The translations under genes and the position numbers were made by a program. This document shows positions 20,392 to 36,194 of a stretch of 64,000 bases of DNA, in pieces (the stretch's first letter is position 1; each line of letters opens with the position of its first letter). The stretch is taken from positions 248,001 to 312,000 of the forward strand of contig NC_089192.1 of NCBI RefSeq assembly GCF_947507565.1, read 5' to 3'. Below the pieces are notes generated by a model. It worked only from the letters and a program-made list of their open reading frames with translations, was not told the origin of the DNA and did no database searches. This DNA is from Oscarella lobularis (lineage: Eukaryota > Porifera > Homoscleromorpha > Homosclerophorida > Oscarellidae).

Positions 20392-22704
20392 GACGTTTTA
20401 ATTAATTTGACATCATCTGTTACGAGCTCTTCTTCTGATTCCTCTTCCTTCTCCTCCTCCTCCTCTTTCTCCTTGTCCTGTTGCGTAAGCTCCACAAACT
20501 CAGGCAAGGCAGGCGTCTAAGATAAAAAGCTCGCAGTGCAGTCATACAATGCGTACGACTCACCAATACTTTCCCACTCCACAGAGCCTTTGTATCGCCG
20601 TTCCGCCACGCAAGAAAGAACACCATTCCCAACGTGGATGGAACGAGATAGAGCAGCGCTGGTTGACCGCTTTTCATTAGCGCCAAAGCGCAATAGGTAA
20701 TGCCCAAGCCAGCCCCGTAAGCTGAAAAAAAAGCCTGAGAAGAAAAGCGTTTGCAAGTCTGATCGCTTACCTAGGATGACGGGAAAGAAATAGCCTCGAA
20801 AGACGAATGCAGAGTGTCGCTGTCTGTCTATAAGAAGACAATAGGAAATGAGGAGTCCTGTGGGGAGAAAAATATCAGCTGAGGCAACAAGAATTATTAA
20901 TCTATTGCCTGGAATAATCATATCGCCAAATCCAAGCATTCCTTCGTTGTGACAAGCACTGTAGTCCGGGTCAGCAGACGGAAGTCTCAAAAGTAGAGGA
21001 AGCTAAGACAGATTGGGGAAAATCTCTTCGAAATATCAATTTTTCTTACAGTTTCCTTTGCGCCCGACCCAGCCCGACCTCCCGTCGCAACTTTAATCAT
21101 AATGCTCTCCTTCGACTAATAAGAGACACGTCGCCAAGACAACGGAAGAAATCAAAACGCTCTTACTTTCGTAAAGAGAGGAGTAATAAAGACAAAGAAA
21201 ACGTCGTAGATAAGAAACAGAATCATTAACGTAGTACAAGCCTATAATAAATCATAGAGTGGGACATAGAGATGCAAAGCCTACTTTAAGACTCTTCAGA
21301 ACAACTCCCTTATAGATGTGTAATATTAGAGCTATGCCCAATATGTCTTGCAAAATCCACGAATACCTAAGCACGGGTTATCCCTGTATGTAACCTTCTA
21401 ATTTTCATACCATTGATGACGTGCGAAGAACCAAAAGAGAGGCAAGCCTAGACTAATCAAATAACTCGCGACGGAGAGAATCGTTGGAGGAGTCTTAGCA
21501 AACGGCACTTTCTTAACAGGGCACCTTTATAATTTTCAATAAAAAAAAGACTCTTTATTCCCTCTTTGCTCCTACCTGCACTGAAATCGCTGGGGCAAAA
21601 GATCCGCAGCTGAGGCAACGATGTCAGATAGACCAAACCATGAACCAAGAGCAAATAATGCCAGGACAGCGTAAACTAGAAGAGGGAGGCTCATATAGGT
21701 GGAGAACTAACGCTAGGTTTCCTCTCACTTGCGTATTTGTAGAAGTAGTATAAGAGAAGTAAAATACCAATAACCATTCCCAGGGTAAGTAGAGTGCAAA
21801 GTACGGAAACGCACGTTCCCTGACTCTTTTCTTCGTCTTGTGCCCTTAATTAAAAAGACAAATAACTGATAAATGAATCTCACCGTAATGTAATCGAACT
21901 TATTGTTCCTGTTCTGATAGTACGACCAAATGGGACCAATAGATACAATGAAAATTGCCATGACTGCCATCGCCAGTTCGCTGAGGTCAAAAGACTTTGG
22001 CTGGAGTACGTAAACAGTTACAGGCGGCAACTGAAAAAAAAGAAACCAACAAATCAATCAATCAAGGAAAATATTGAGATATAAATTCTGCTTACGAGAT
22101 AATTATGCCGGGTTTTAGTCAAAGCACGATAATCGGCTTCAGCCAGTGTCAATAAAGTCAAGCCAGGATACATATCATTGCTTACATTCCACTGCGGACC
22201 TGACTGGATTAGATAAAAGCCATCGTTCATATTCTTATTAAGGAATTCCTATGTAGGTACCTCATCTGATGATATGATGACCAGTTCCTCATTCCGTAAC
22301 AACAGACCCGTCAAAAAGTCGTTCGCCGTCGATTCGTCGCATTCAGCCGTCGCAACGATAGCCGTCGAGGCCCTCAGTCGAGGATAAGGCGGTTGACACG
22401 AGTCGATGAGAAGCAAATCGAACTGTTTCCGGGAAAAGGTTCGGTTCCCTGTTTCGGGTCCCCTGGAGCGGAAGGCCTCACCGCGTTCGCAACGAAGTCG
22501 TCTTTCGACTTGAAAGAACTGATGTCGCCGTGGAGATTAGCGCAGTATCGCGAGTGCTGCGATTGCGGGCGTATAATCGCTTGAACTTTCGATTCCTTCG
22601 CACGAGAGCCGGTGATCGCCTATCGAAGACTTCGTTTTTATGATGGGATATCGCGCTGCTTTCGTACGTACGGTGATAACGAATAAAAGAGCCGTTGCAC
22701 GCAT
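20392..22704 (-). CDS. SPPL2: Signal peptide peptidase-like 2 intramembrane protease
   Basis: GxGD aspartyl protease of late secretory and endosomal membranes that cuts single-span proteins. ATG 22702-22704 gives the signal peptide MRATALLFVIT. A protease-associated lumenal domain follows (YCANLHGDISSFKSKDDFVA, FDLLLIDSCQPPYPRL, STANDFLTGLLLRNEELVII). Then come several membrane segments and all three active-site motifs: YD in LFLIYDVFFVFITPLF, GxGD in LGFGDMIIPG and the PAL motif in SGQPALLYLVP. The C-terminal tail is strongly acidic with an EEEEEK stretch and ends at TAG 20392-20394. About a dozen short introns. It shares a 46 bp promoter gap with PSMC6. Confidence 0.9.
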
Positions 22705-22750
22705 TTTGTTGACGTAACCTATTCTTACGACAAGACGTAACAACGGAAAA
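22705..22750. promoter_or_regulatory. Bidirectional promoter between SPPL2 and PSMC6
   Basis: Only 46 bp separate the two start codons, which point away from each other. The 5' UTRs must be minimal or lie inside the opposite gene. No TATA box is visible. Confidence 0.5.
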
Positions 22751-25273
<2,523 letters not shown>

Positions 25274-25352
25274 AACATCGTCCGCTCTCGTGCAAGACAC
25301 TCGTTCTGTGTTGTGTGATTGAATGAATAGAAAAAAATTAGAACCTGACCTT

Positions 25353-26493
25353 CTATTTCTCGGTTTCTGTGAGCGCTTGTCTCATAACGGCATGCATTCG
25401 AACGCAACCGTCTACAGATTCTCGCAGCGCCTTGATCAACGTCCCAGAGTCGACCCTGCCTTCGCTAAACAGACTTGCCACTTCATTGGACCCGGGTAAA
25501 AGAGACAAGACAAGCGATCCATCGCTCTAGACGAATATCAACGGGAGAAAATTAAAAATAAGTGATTAACATACGGATGGAGCTGATAGTTCCTGAGGAG
25601 TCGGATCCAAGAGCATGTTGGATGACTTACATGCCTAGAACCCAAACTAAATAATTTAAAAAAAATTATTATTGACTTACTACAGAACAACTTGGCACTA
25701 GGTCATACATTTCTATTCCAGCGTCCGCGAGAGCTGTCGAAGCGCAAGTCATGGCAGCAGAAAATGCTTTGAGAATTGATAGAATAAAGTCAAATATACA
25801 AAATTGATATTTAATACCATTTCCACCGTCCTGAATTATATTGACATATACGTCTATTTCCGCTCTTGGAAATTTTTCCTACATGTTTAATTAACTATCG
25901 GGGAAATTTTTAATATAAAGTGATTACCAAACATATGGCAGATTCTAAGGTCTTCTCCATTAGACAACCTAATTCTCTCTCCTGACGCGTCTAAAGAAAG
26001 AATTTCCTAATAATCAATATTGTTATTATGACGTGCCCTGTAAATTGAAGCCTGTCTCTGAATGGTCGAAAAGGGGAGAAATTTAAAATAACAGCTAACT
26101 TTTCCCTTTAAAAAATCGTCGTGCTTTCCCACATCTCGTGGACCGTAGCTGAGAAACCAAAAAAGATTAAAATTTCGATTGCTTTGAAAAAAACGTTCGT
26201 ACACGGAACATATGACTTTGGTTTCGTCTGTTTCTAAATAGGCAGAACCAGAAGCACGATTGACGACACCCTTTTTCAAGTCTGAGAATGTGCTTTAATT
26301 GGGAAATAAAAATTGGTAACATTTCGCTAGATACAAGTGGGTCGGAGCTCGGAATTTTGCCGTCCATCAGCTCTTTGTCCATTTCGAAGAACCTAGAGTA
26401 TTCAGTCACAACTATCTAACCTAAAAGCAAGCCTACAGGTGTTTCCGATGGACTGGCGTCAATAGGAGGCACGCTTTCAATTGCAAAAGACAT
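25353..26493 (-). CDS. EXOSC6: RNA exosome subunit MTR3
   Basis: RNase PH-like subunit of the exosome core ring. ATG 26491-26493 gives MSFAIESVPPIDASPSETP. Then LKKGVVNRASGSAYLETDET and KVICSVYGPRDVGKHDDFL, the typical RNase PH-fold start in MTR3. The last exon reads SDGSLVLSLLPGSNEVASLF then LIKALRESVDGCVRMHAVMR and stops at 25353-25355, like the MTR3 C-terminus. The central exons (25560-25990) are short and only partly reconstructed. The RNase PH catalytic residues appear absent, as in all eukaryotic ring subunits. Start codon lies 64 bp from that of MTMR9. Confidence 0.85.
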
Positions 26494-26557
26494 TTTTCGG
26501 TTGTTTTTAGCGCACGCTCAAATTTTTTACTGCGCATGCTTCACCTACTCTCTCATC
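26494..26557. promoter_or_regulatory. Bidirectional promoter between EXOSC6 and MTMR9
   Basis: 64 bp separate the divergent start codons. It contains GCGCACGCTC and TGCGCATGC, a pair of near-palindromic GCGC/GCAT motifs resembling NRF1-type sites (GCGCATGCGC). The factor is inferred, not shown. Confidence 0.45.
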
Positions 26558-28174
26558 ATGGATTTGGTCGAATTCGTCAAAATCTCTCGCATCGGTGGAG
26601 TCAAATTGAAGAAGGCGGGCGAGAAAGATCGCATCGGCGCGCTCTGCCTAACAAGCCATCAAATGATCTTCTCGTGCGAGTCGGACGATCCCGCTGAGAC
26701 CTACTACAAGGAAATTCTTCATACGAAAGTCGCGAGCGTTCAACGAACGTCGCCGACGTCACTACGACTACGCCTGCGCGACTTCGACACGATCCGTTTC
26801 GGCGGAATGACTGAAACGGATGCGCAGAAGTGCGCAGAGACAATCGAGAGCCTATCGCAGATTTCCGATGCGGAACTTCGCTATCCGTTCTACTATTGTC
26901 CGCGTTTTACGTCGGCTGTGAGAAACGGGTGGACGATGTTCGAAATCGAGGCCGAATTCGATCGCATGGGCTGCCCGCCGAACAAGTGGCGCGTCACGAA
27001 GGCGAACGCTAATTACGCCCTCTGCGAGACGTACCCAAAGTCAGTCATAATACCGAAAGGGATAGAAGACGAAGGTTTGGCTAAGGTAGCGCGCTTTCGT
27101 CGCGACGGTCGCTTTCCCGTATTGAGTTACTATCACCGTTCTCGCGAAACGGCGATATTGCGATCGAGCGAGCCGCTCTCCGATCATCGGAGTCGCGAGG
27201 ACGAGAACCATCTCAAAGCGGCGCTAATGCCCGGCAAACGGGGTTTTATAATCGATACGCGATCGCACGCCGTTGCCGGGCAACGACGTAAAAGTCTCGG
27301 TGGCGGTGGCGTCGAAATCGAGGCGCACTATCCCCATTGGCGTCGCGTTCATTGCGCCGTCGCCGAACCGTCGCGTCTAGCCTCGGCGATTGAAAAATTC
27401 GTCGACGCATGCCTGGATCAGACGTCAGGCATGACGTCATGGTTATCGCGCGCCGAGTCGTCGAATTGGCTCAGTTACGTGTGCGATTTGCTTACCGCCG
27501 CCTGTAGCGTCGCCCAGTGCGTCGATCGCGACGCGTGCACGGTTCTCATTCACGGTTCCCACGGCGTCGACACGACGCTTCAGGTGTGCGCGCTCGCTCA
27601 GGTCCTATTAGATGCGCACGCGCGAACCGCGCGCGGTTTCCAAGCGCTCGTCGATCGCGAATGGATTCGCGCCGGACATCCGTTCGCCGATCGGACCGCC
27701 GCCGCCGCCGGCGATCCCGTTTTTCTTCTCTTTCTCGACGGCGTCTATCAAGTAATGCGCCAATTTCCGCTTTCATTCGAATTCAACGATCGGCTTCTCG
27801 TATTTCTGTTTGACCACGCCCACGCGTCCCCATTCGGTACATTTTTGGGTAATTGCGAACGGTCGCGCGCGCAACTTGACGTCGAAAAACGTTGCGCTTC
27901 CCTTTGGTCGTATCTCGATCAGGAATCCGTTTCAAGTGAATTGAGAAATCCGCTCTATAGACCGCATTCAGGCGCTCTTTGGCCATCGGTTGCCGCGCAG
28001 AGTTTTCATTTTTGGCAGCGTCTCTACTTGAAAGCCGACGTCGGACCAAGGCCTCGGACCCGGATGGACGAAGTCATTCAGGACGCCGTCAAGGAGCGAC
28101 GTGAACTCGACGAGAAACTAGGCGTTCTCAAGGACGAATTGAGACAACTAAGAGAATCTGTTAATAAAACGTGA
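26558..28174 (+). CDS. MTMR9: Myotubularin-related protein 9 (inactive phosphatase)
   Basis: MTMR9 is a catalytically dead myotubularin that binds and regulates active MTMR6/7/8. Start ATG 26558 (MDLVEFVKISRIGGVKLKKA); the longer upstream frame begins only with TTG. 538 residues, close to the usual ~550. An N-terminal PH-GRAM domain (CLTSHQMIFSCESDDPAETY) is followed by YPFYYCPRF, then LCETYPKSVIIPKG, FPVLSYYHRSRETAILRSSE, and an inactive site loop VLIHGSHGVDTTLQVC where active enzymes have CxxGxDRT. It ends with a coiled coil (KERRELDEKLGVLKDELRQL). The gene has no introns, unlike nearly all neighbours. Convergent with MYO9. Confidence 0.93.
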   Translation: MDLVEFVKISRIGGVKLKKAGEKDRIGALCLTSHQMIFSCESDDPAETYYKEILHTKVASVQRTSPTSLRLRLRDFDTIRFGGMTETDAQKCAETIESLSQISDAELRYPFYYCPRFTSAVRNGWTMFEIEAEFDRMGCPPNKWRVTKANANYALCETYPKSVIIPKGIEDEGLAKVARFRRDGRFPVLSYYHRSRETAILRSSEPLSDHRSREDENHLKAALMPGKRGFIIDTRSHAVAGQRRKSLGGGGVEIEAHYPHWRRVHCAVAEPSRLASAIEKFVDACLDQTSGMTSWLSRAESSNWLSYVCDLLTAACSVAQCVDRDACTVLIHGSHGVDTTLQVCALAQVLLDAHARTARGFQALVDREWIRAGHPFADRTAAAAGDPVFLLFLDGVYQVMRQFPLSFEFNDRLLVFLFDHAHASPFGTFLGNCERSRAQLDVEKRCASLWSYLDQESVSSELRNPLYRPHSGALWPSVAAQSFHFWQRLYLKADVGPRPRTRMDEVIQDAVKERRELDEKLGVLKDELRQLRESVNKT

Positions 28175-28348
28175 TTGAGATTTTTCTTACTTTTTTTCTT
28201 TCTTTGTTGTATCAATCAATCAATCTTCGAGTTAAAAAAATCCACGCATTAATTATGTACAGTACCTCCTTAAACAAAATTGTCAATAGAAATACGTCGC
28301 TAGACTACGCTTTAGGTATACAAATACTCTATGACGATTTCATTCGCT

Positions 28349-31300
28349 TCACTGCGTGTTGGAGAGACGTTCGAGACGGAATTTTCTACTCGGCGAGCGA
28401 CGTTTTGAGTGTCGCGCGCGACTCAAATTGATGTGTCGCAATTTAGAGGGAACAGCTACCAAAAAAATAATATATATCGGGGAGACAGATTCTCTGCTAT
28501 TTACTCACCTGGCAGGTCAAAAGTCAGTGCGTACTCATCTGATTCCAGTTCGTCTTCCGACGACAAAACGTCGCCAAATGCCACGTCCGATTCCTTAACA
28601 CTAGTAGGCGACATTGGCTCTTCTTCGTGAGAAGGAGACGGAGTTAATAGACTGATGGACTCCGTGACAGCCGCTCTGAAGCATCATTGATTTAATTTCA
28701 GTAAGAAAAGTGAGTTCAGACCTTTGGTTTTCCAGTTCTTCCAATTCTTGCTCAACAATCCGCTGCTCACTATCCAGTTCCTCAATATCATACGTCACGA
28801 CGGGAAGAACGCTGTCTGTGTCCTGTTGTCTCCCCTGTGAGCACCAATCAAACGTTTTCTATCGGCGCAGAGAAGCTAGAATCTCTACCTCGGCCAAATA
28901 CATCGAAGATCGCTCTATCTCGGTCGAAATCGTGCTCAAATATCGCGATCGCGTATAGGATTCGGCGTCGAGATAATCGACATTGGAGAGAACGGCTTTG
29001 ATTTTCGCCTTTTGGCCGTCAATCAACGATTCAACGCACCTGCACAACGGGGGAAAAACGGTTCGAATTGCTATAGAGATTCGCGACGCGTAGGCAACGT
29101 GCAGTCTCTGCTTGGGAAGATCGGCGAGCGAATCGAGCGGCGACGTTCCCTCCGGCGGTCGCATGAGACACTGGGAAAAGATAACGGCTAAATTGTACGT
29201 AGTCATCTTATTCGTCTTCTCCTGCTGCGAAACTCTGAAAACGAAAACAACTCCCAAAACTAATCGTATAGTCGACTTTTTTATATATACCTTGCCAAAT
29301 GAAATACTACGCGTTCTAAGGTGTTTCTATTCGCCTTGGGTAATTGACTTGCGAGCGCGCAGAGAGCGTCGTATCGCTCCTGCGCGTCGCCTATCTCCGT
29401 CGCTTGCAGGAACTCGGGATAGGCGCGAAAGGTGACGAGAGGCTCGGGTAAGTCTCTCAGGAATTGCTTCACGACCGCTGCGACGCAGTAGACACTGAAA
29501 TTATCCCACACAACGGCAGATACGTCTAAAAACCGCTATACAAATATTTTCTCTAATGAAATAAAGCGCCGACTTTTTGTCAATTCTTTTAATAATTTCC
29601 GAATTTCTACAGACGAACCCGATCTCCTATAAATGCCCTCAGTGTACAGGCCTACAAGAAGAGGAAGAGTGGCACTCGAAAAAATATATTTTTCAATACT
29701 GTACCTTTAATTTCGATAAAGTGTAAGCAGCTCTCCAAAGCGACGGGAGTTCTCGATCCCGGTTGAGCGACGAGTTCGCCTATAGTCTGTTTCCCTTTTC
29801 CCTATTTCGTATAGTGTACGTGCACCAATAATTTTTTCTTTTTTTTCCTGACGTACGTCAAAGGGAGCGCTCTTCTGATTTCGAACGCATTTCGTGCTAA
29901 TGCGACTGACGCAATTTTCGTGACATATCACCTTGCAAACTGCAGGCAATATATCGAAAGAGTCGTGCGCTATAGAACCTACACTGGCACACGTAGCCGC
30001 GATCCAATAGACGTATCAACTCGTCGCACACTTCGCACACGGTCTGCACGTTGCAGTTCTCCTCCTTGAACTTGTGCTTGAAATATTCCTACAAAGAAAC
30101 GATATTCGCACCGTCGACGTTCGCGCCACGAAAACAGACCAATTTCTTCTTTTCTTTCTTATTCATTTTCGTTCGTTTTTTCTGCTTCTTCTGCCCAAAC
30201 GGACTCTCTAATTCGGACGTAGGTACCCTATAGGAAATCGAGATTTTTTCAAAGTGGAAAGGAAGTGATTTTTTCTTCGTCTGCCTTGTCGCCACGAATT
30301 CGTCGAGCGACGACTTGAAGGCGTTGACGGCCATCGTGACGGGAAACGTCGCCGCGATTTGTTTGACGTCCAAAACTTTCTGCAAAACGTCGCTGAACAT
30401 ATTGTGAAGAACGCTATACGTGACGGACACGAAAACAAAATTGTCTCCCTGAATATAAAAATTAAAAAATACCCGAGTTGATTAATTAATTAATTAATTA
30501 ATTAATTAATCGTTATTGGGTTTGCCTTCACTGCCGATAAACTTAGGAGATTCTTGTGAAATTCTTTTAGAGCCGATTTGAATATGACGTCGATGACGTT
30601 GTCGCGCTTTCCACTCTGCTCACTCTGTTCCTGAAGCACGGCAATCTAGGGGAGAAAAGAACGTAGATTGAATAATAAAGAGTTCTATTACCTTAGCGGA
30701 AAAAAATCGCTCCGCGTCTTCGAGATCGCGAGAATTTCTGATGACCTGAGCGGCTGGCGGCGAGCCGACGTACGACGAGCTCTTCGCTCCGCTACCGCGA
30801 CACGGCGCTCGATGATCAACGCAATGACGATGAAAAGCCAAATGACAAGCTAGAGAAAAATCTCTATATTGTCCCATATGTCCTATTCTCTTACCTGAGC
30901 ACTTGAAGCCCTGTTTGATGAGACCAGCGAGAATTTTCGAGCAGACAGAGCATCTGGTTAGACGAATGAACGTCGTTGGTTTGAGCGAATGAACGCTCAA
31001 GCCGGGCGGCGGACTCGTGACGACGAAGTGAACGGGCGTCTCGCTGTCGTCCGACTGACGAATGATACTGACAGTGGGAACATTGACTAAGACGGGAAAT
31101 TACAATAATAAAACTAGACTTTTTATTTATCGCACCTTTCCTTCTCAAAACGACAGCTTCGTTCAATCTCAACGCCAACGGCTTTGGCTTTGGCGACGAT
31201 CCCGGTGGCGGCGCCGTCCGACTTCTCTCGACTGGCGAAACGGCGCGTTCGCCGCCGCCGCCGCTTGGAGCCGGGCTCTCCGACACCGATGACGGCGTTC

Positions 31301-34300
31301 TCGAGGAACCACTTTGTTTCGGTTCAGACTTGGGTGAGCGACTGGAAGACGAATGCTCTTCGTCGGTCGAGCCGCGCCCTTGCCACTGGGAACCAGCCAA
31401 CGCTTGCGTCACTTTTCTCTCCTTAACGACAGACGATAGACGTTCCTAGGGGCAGAGAGTCTTCGATTCGGGGGAGGGGAAAAAGGCAACGTTTTGATAC
31501 CTGAGTTGACGGCTGAGATGCTGACGCGGCTTTCTTCTCCTCGATTCTTTTTCGATACGCCTCGGCCATTTTTCTCACCCTTTCGAACGCACGCACGGGT
31601 GAATGTATCCTCAAGTGAGCGTGGGTTTTTTTTTACCTTGTATGAGTTCTCGGAAGCTGACCAGAAAACGACGCCGATGTTCTATTTAGGTCGCTTGACT
31701 TAGTAGTCTGCTGCAATCTCACGCCCGTACCTACATACAAAGGAATGTACCAAAATTCAAAAATTCTACGAAAAAAACCCCGGACTTCTTCGAAGTCTTG
31801 GCGCCGAAAAAAGTCCCCTACCACAAAAAATCATCAGATGAATACAAATTTTAAAAATATATATTTACTTTTCATCGTTTTTATTGATGTTTACGTTCAC
31901 ACCGGCCTCTAAATCCTTATCGGAAAAATATCAAAAAATTAATATATCTATCTCTTTTCCTCACAAACCTTTTCCAATTGAACTTTTCGTAATTCCCGTT
32001 CCCTCGCCGATTTCACTCTCCAGCTTCTCTGCAAAACGACGGCGGCTCGTTTCAAAGAAACGTAACGTTTTCGACTCCGATGACGTCGCCATGCGCTCTG
32101 AATCGCCAGCGCGGCGGCAAAGCGCTCCTTCTCCGCGTAGAACATCTTACGCGTCGAGTGCCCCCGATACCAGCTCTGAATGACGACGATTGCGCGCTTG
32201 ACGCGCAGATAGCGCAAGCGCTGGAGACACATGCGCGTCCAGCGCTGAATGACGACGATGTAGCGCGCCAGGCGATTGTTGAGGCTCGCTTGGAGTTGTG
32301 CGTGAAGTCGACTGCGCATGAAAACCTCAAAAAAAAAGCAAAGACTATTAATTATTTCGTACTTTTTTTTTATTTGTTACTTTTGTTCGACCGATTTGGT
32401 ATTGATTTGAATCGAGTTTCATGTCGGAAAGAAATCGTTGGATTGACGGGGAACTGCGAAGAAGTGGCGAATACAATCGACGAAATTCCTACAGAGCGAC
32501 ATTTGCACACTCGCCCCACCCCCACACAAAAAAAGCCATTTACCTCAAAAGTGTAACGTACGCTATAGCCCGACTTCCGTATTTTCACCGTATCAAGCAT
32601 CCCCGTATAGCGAAGCTGACGAAGAACCATTTCCCGATCAAACGACCTGGGAACCTAAATAAAATTCAAATAAAATTCCCCCTCCCCCACGCGTTACACC
32701 AACCAAGAACTCATTCGACTTGATGCATCGAATGAAATAGGGACGAGCTTGCAACAACGTATCCATCAAAGCCGAAAGCGACGTCTTTGATAGACGATTC
32801 AATTAATTAAATAAACTTTCCCCCCTCCCATATGATTTATATTACTGTGAATTGAGCGCCGACAGTCGCCTGTCGTCGCGTGGATAGCCGAGCCCCCGTC
32901 ACGCCGCCGATGAGAAAACCCCCGCGATTTCGACTTTTCGCCTCATCCGCCTCTTTCTACAAAAAAACAATCAAAAAATCGTTAAATTTTCCTCAAGAAG
33001 AATCACCAGAAGTTTAATTTTCGACATCCGATGTTTCCTAAATAGAGATTATAGAGCAAAAAAAACCCTGATTTTCTATCCTGGTACTTTGAAAATCGTG
33101 CCGCTTTTGATGACTGTCGACTAAGGGCTCCCTTAGACAGAACACGCTTGCGATCCTCACTCAAAGCCTTCTTCAATCCGCCGGCGCGCGACGGCGGTGG
33201 CGAATCATTAAAGGAAGAATCAAGCGACTTGATTTTCTCTTGAACACTCAACTTATCCCTTCAACAAAACATTTGTGAAAAAATCGAGAAAAGGTACGCT
33301 ATATCGCACCTTCTCTTAGGAGAACCAATCTTGCCACCGTCACCAACTCCCAATCTGAAATTTAAAATATCCTCGACTTGTTTTTGATATTGAATTGGCT
33401 CACTTTGCGTTGACGGTTCGCTTGTCTCCACCGCTAGCTAGTGGCTGTAAAAAAAAGACTATATCTACTGTAGAATTCTTTCTGTTTAATTTATTTGCCT
33501 TGTCGCCGTGTTGCTTCTGCTTCTGTTCGTCTTCTTTTGAATCTAGAGCGCCGTACGGTTCGCGTGCGCCGTCTCGGATCGTTCTTCGACTCACTTTTTC
33601 GCTTGACGACGCAGAGAAGTGTCCCGCAAAAGTAGGCAACGCAACGCAGAAGATTCCAACGTCGCACGACAACCGGATCACTTTCTGAACTCGACATCGA
33701 CTTAGATAGATACATAAACAAAAAAAACGCACTTATTATCTGCCTCAGAAAGAGCATAACGCTTCCTTTCAACACGGCCACAATATCCGGTCTAACTAAA
33801 TCGCTATTCTTCTCACGAAATCCCTACAAGACCAGAAATCGAAATTTCAATTTTTTCCACTACTAATTAAAAATACCAGTAGATGATACTCGACGCTTCC
33901 GGCATAGTGACGAATTCCAAAAACGGGATCCTTCTTTTTGATTTGGGGTTCGTAATAGTGCAAATGATCGCGATGTTCCTTATTGAATTTATCGAAAAGC
34001 GTGTAATCGGTCGCACTGGCGAGTCGGCATTCGTCGTCAAGGAGCTGCATGAGCCCGTTCGGCTTCCGAGCAATTAAATCAAGACACGCCCTATTGTCTA
34101 AATACTCGATCGACGTCCAACGAATTCCCTCCGACGCGTATTCCTCCTATAAGAAAACTTAGTCAAAGTCTTGTGGAAACGTGTTGGGTTGCCTGTTCGA
34201 GACGAAATATGTGCTGATTGAAATAGAATTGAAGTTGTTCGTTGGCGTAATTGATGCAGAATTGCTCGAAACTGTTCACGGGAAATACCTCGAAGCCGAA

Positions 34301-35983
34301 AATGTCCAAGAGACCAATAAAACGACCCTAGAATCAAAATTCCAATAAAAAATAAAAACAAATCACGCGAGAAAATATTATACAGTGTGAGCACTTCGTC
34401 CAAGACGACCAATCAGGCCCTTGTTACTCTAAAAAAATATATAAAACGAAATCAATTAATATACATTATTAATTAATTAACCTGTTCGACGATCCAATTG
34501 AATAGCGAACCGTAGAGCGACTTTGCCATTGCGTCTCGCGCGGCGACCGCCTTAAAAAAACGCTCAGAAATCCGACTCCCATTCAATCCTAACCTACCTC
34601 GTCTTTCGAATACGGTATAAGAACGGTTTCGCCTCGCGTACGATTTCGTCGGACCGTCAGCGCAGCGTAAAGAGTTTCGAATTTCACCTTGAGGAGGGAA
34701 CTAAGGGGGAGAAACTTTCGCCTACGTCATCGTTTACTTGTAATAAATCGGAAACGACTTTGAGCTGGGCGACGTTTTTGACGTCGACGCCTTCGCTGTA
34801 CGCTAGATCGGCTTTGCTTTCGAATAGGATGTTTCCTAGGTGAAGAACGGCTGCCAAGACGGTGAAAATCCTAAAAATCACCAAATTTTTTTTCGACGTG
34901 GTATTATGGGAGAGTGAATAATTAATTACCATTTTTGTATTTCGGAAGAGAAGCCGACTTTTTCCATCGATTGGATGAGCACCGTGAAATTCGCCTGTTC
35001 CTTTTCCTCTGATAAATGCAAGCCACCCTTAAAAAAAAAAAGAACACAATAGCAAAATCTCTATCTCTCTCTTCAAATATTACCTGATTAAGAAAATGAA
35101 AATATTCGGGATTCTTGAGCCACAATTTTCGACGCAAAACGTCATCCGCACCAGCCAATAAATAATAAAAAACGTGGTAATTTCTACACAAAGAAACTAA
35201 CACTTCTATAGAGAGAACCAACTGTGTGTACCTCTCTCGTGGCGCCTGATAAACAATACGCGATTTCTCGAGAAGATATTTCTCAATCGACGCCCCAATA
35301 AAAGCGCCGTCCTCGCGAAATTTCAACGACAAAAACTTTCCGAAACGACTCGAATTGTTATTGGAAACGGTCGTAGCATTCCCAAAAGCCTATAAATAAA
35401 TAAATAAATAAATAAATAAATATGTATGTATTATGAATGACCACTACTCGAGTATAAAAACATTTTTCCTCTTTACCTCTAAGACGAATCCGGAGGCAAT
35501 GATCTTTTGTTCGACGCCGCCGTGCTTTAATTTATTGCTAACCGCCATCAAATAGCGTAGCATGTACTTCGTGCTCTCCGTTTTGCCCGATCCGCTCTCG
35601 CCGCTGACGATAACGCACTGGTTTCGCTTTTCCTTGAGCATGCTTGTATAAGCGGCGTCGGCTATTGCGAAAATATGCGGCGAAACGGCGACTTTGTTGC
35701 CTCCGCCGCCGCCGCGATATAAGTCGAAGTGTTTGGGCTGATAGAGGGGGATGAGGCGGAACGGATTGACGGCGATCAGGACGCTTCCCACGTATGTGTA
35801 GATCTCGTCGCGTGCGAAGCGATTCGAGAGGTTTTCCAGCATTGTGCTTTCGGTTAGATCGACGAGCGCGCACATGTCGTCGACGTCGAGACCGTGGAGC
35901 CCGTTTTCGTCGCTCGCGACGGGCATTTTGCGATCGAAATCGCTTCGGGAGGGCGCCGTCGGTCGACGGGTCAATTCAGTCAT
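28349..35983 (-). CDS. MYO9: Class IX unconventional myosin with RhoGAP tail
   Basis: Myosin IX is an actin motor that inactivates Rho. ATG 35981-35983 begins [15 protein letters not shown] and reaches the motor almost at once: [21 protein letters not shown]-loop [42 protein letters not shown]. About four IQ motifs lie at ~32290-31960 ([48 protein letters not shown]). After a Ser/Pro-rich linker come two C1 zinc fingers ([28 protein letters not shown]...[11 protein letters not shown]), then RhoGAP with [13 protein letters not shown], whose Arg finger is intact, and [17 protein letters not shown] coiled coil ([19 protein letters not shown]) leads to the last exon ending RLSNTQ, stop at 28349-28351. 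The N-terminal RA domain typical of the class is not visible. Dozens of short introns. Confidence 0.92.
35395..35422. repeat. (AAAT)n microsatellite
   Basis: Seven or so AAAT tetranucleotides in a MYO9 intron. Non-coding. Confidence 0.8.
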
Positions 35984-36194
35984 TTTGCCGGCTGTCGAGC
36001 GCGAGTTTCGCTAGCGGGCGAACATGTAGGCGAGTGGACACACTCGACCCACAAAGGAATTCACAAGAAGACACTCACTTAGCCCCCCGCTCGCGACTAC
36101 GCTCTTTAGCGTGCGTTTGAACACACCCATGTAATCAAAAAAAATACTGTACGAAAAAAATATGCAAAAAATACGAAAAAATATGCATCAGCTC

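Noticed and set aside
26501-26557. N-terminal extension of MTMR9 by 19 residues
   Set aside because: Begins with TTG. The ATG at 26558 matches the family start.
35794-36120. Arg/Cys-rich plus-strand ORF
   Set aside because: Antisense to the first MYO9 exon.
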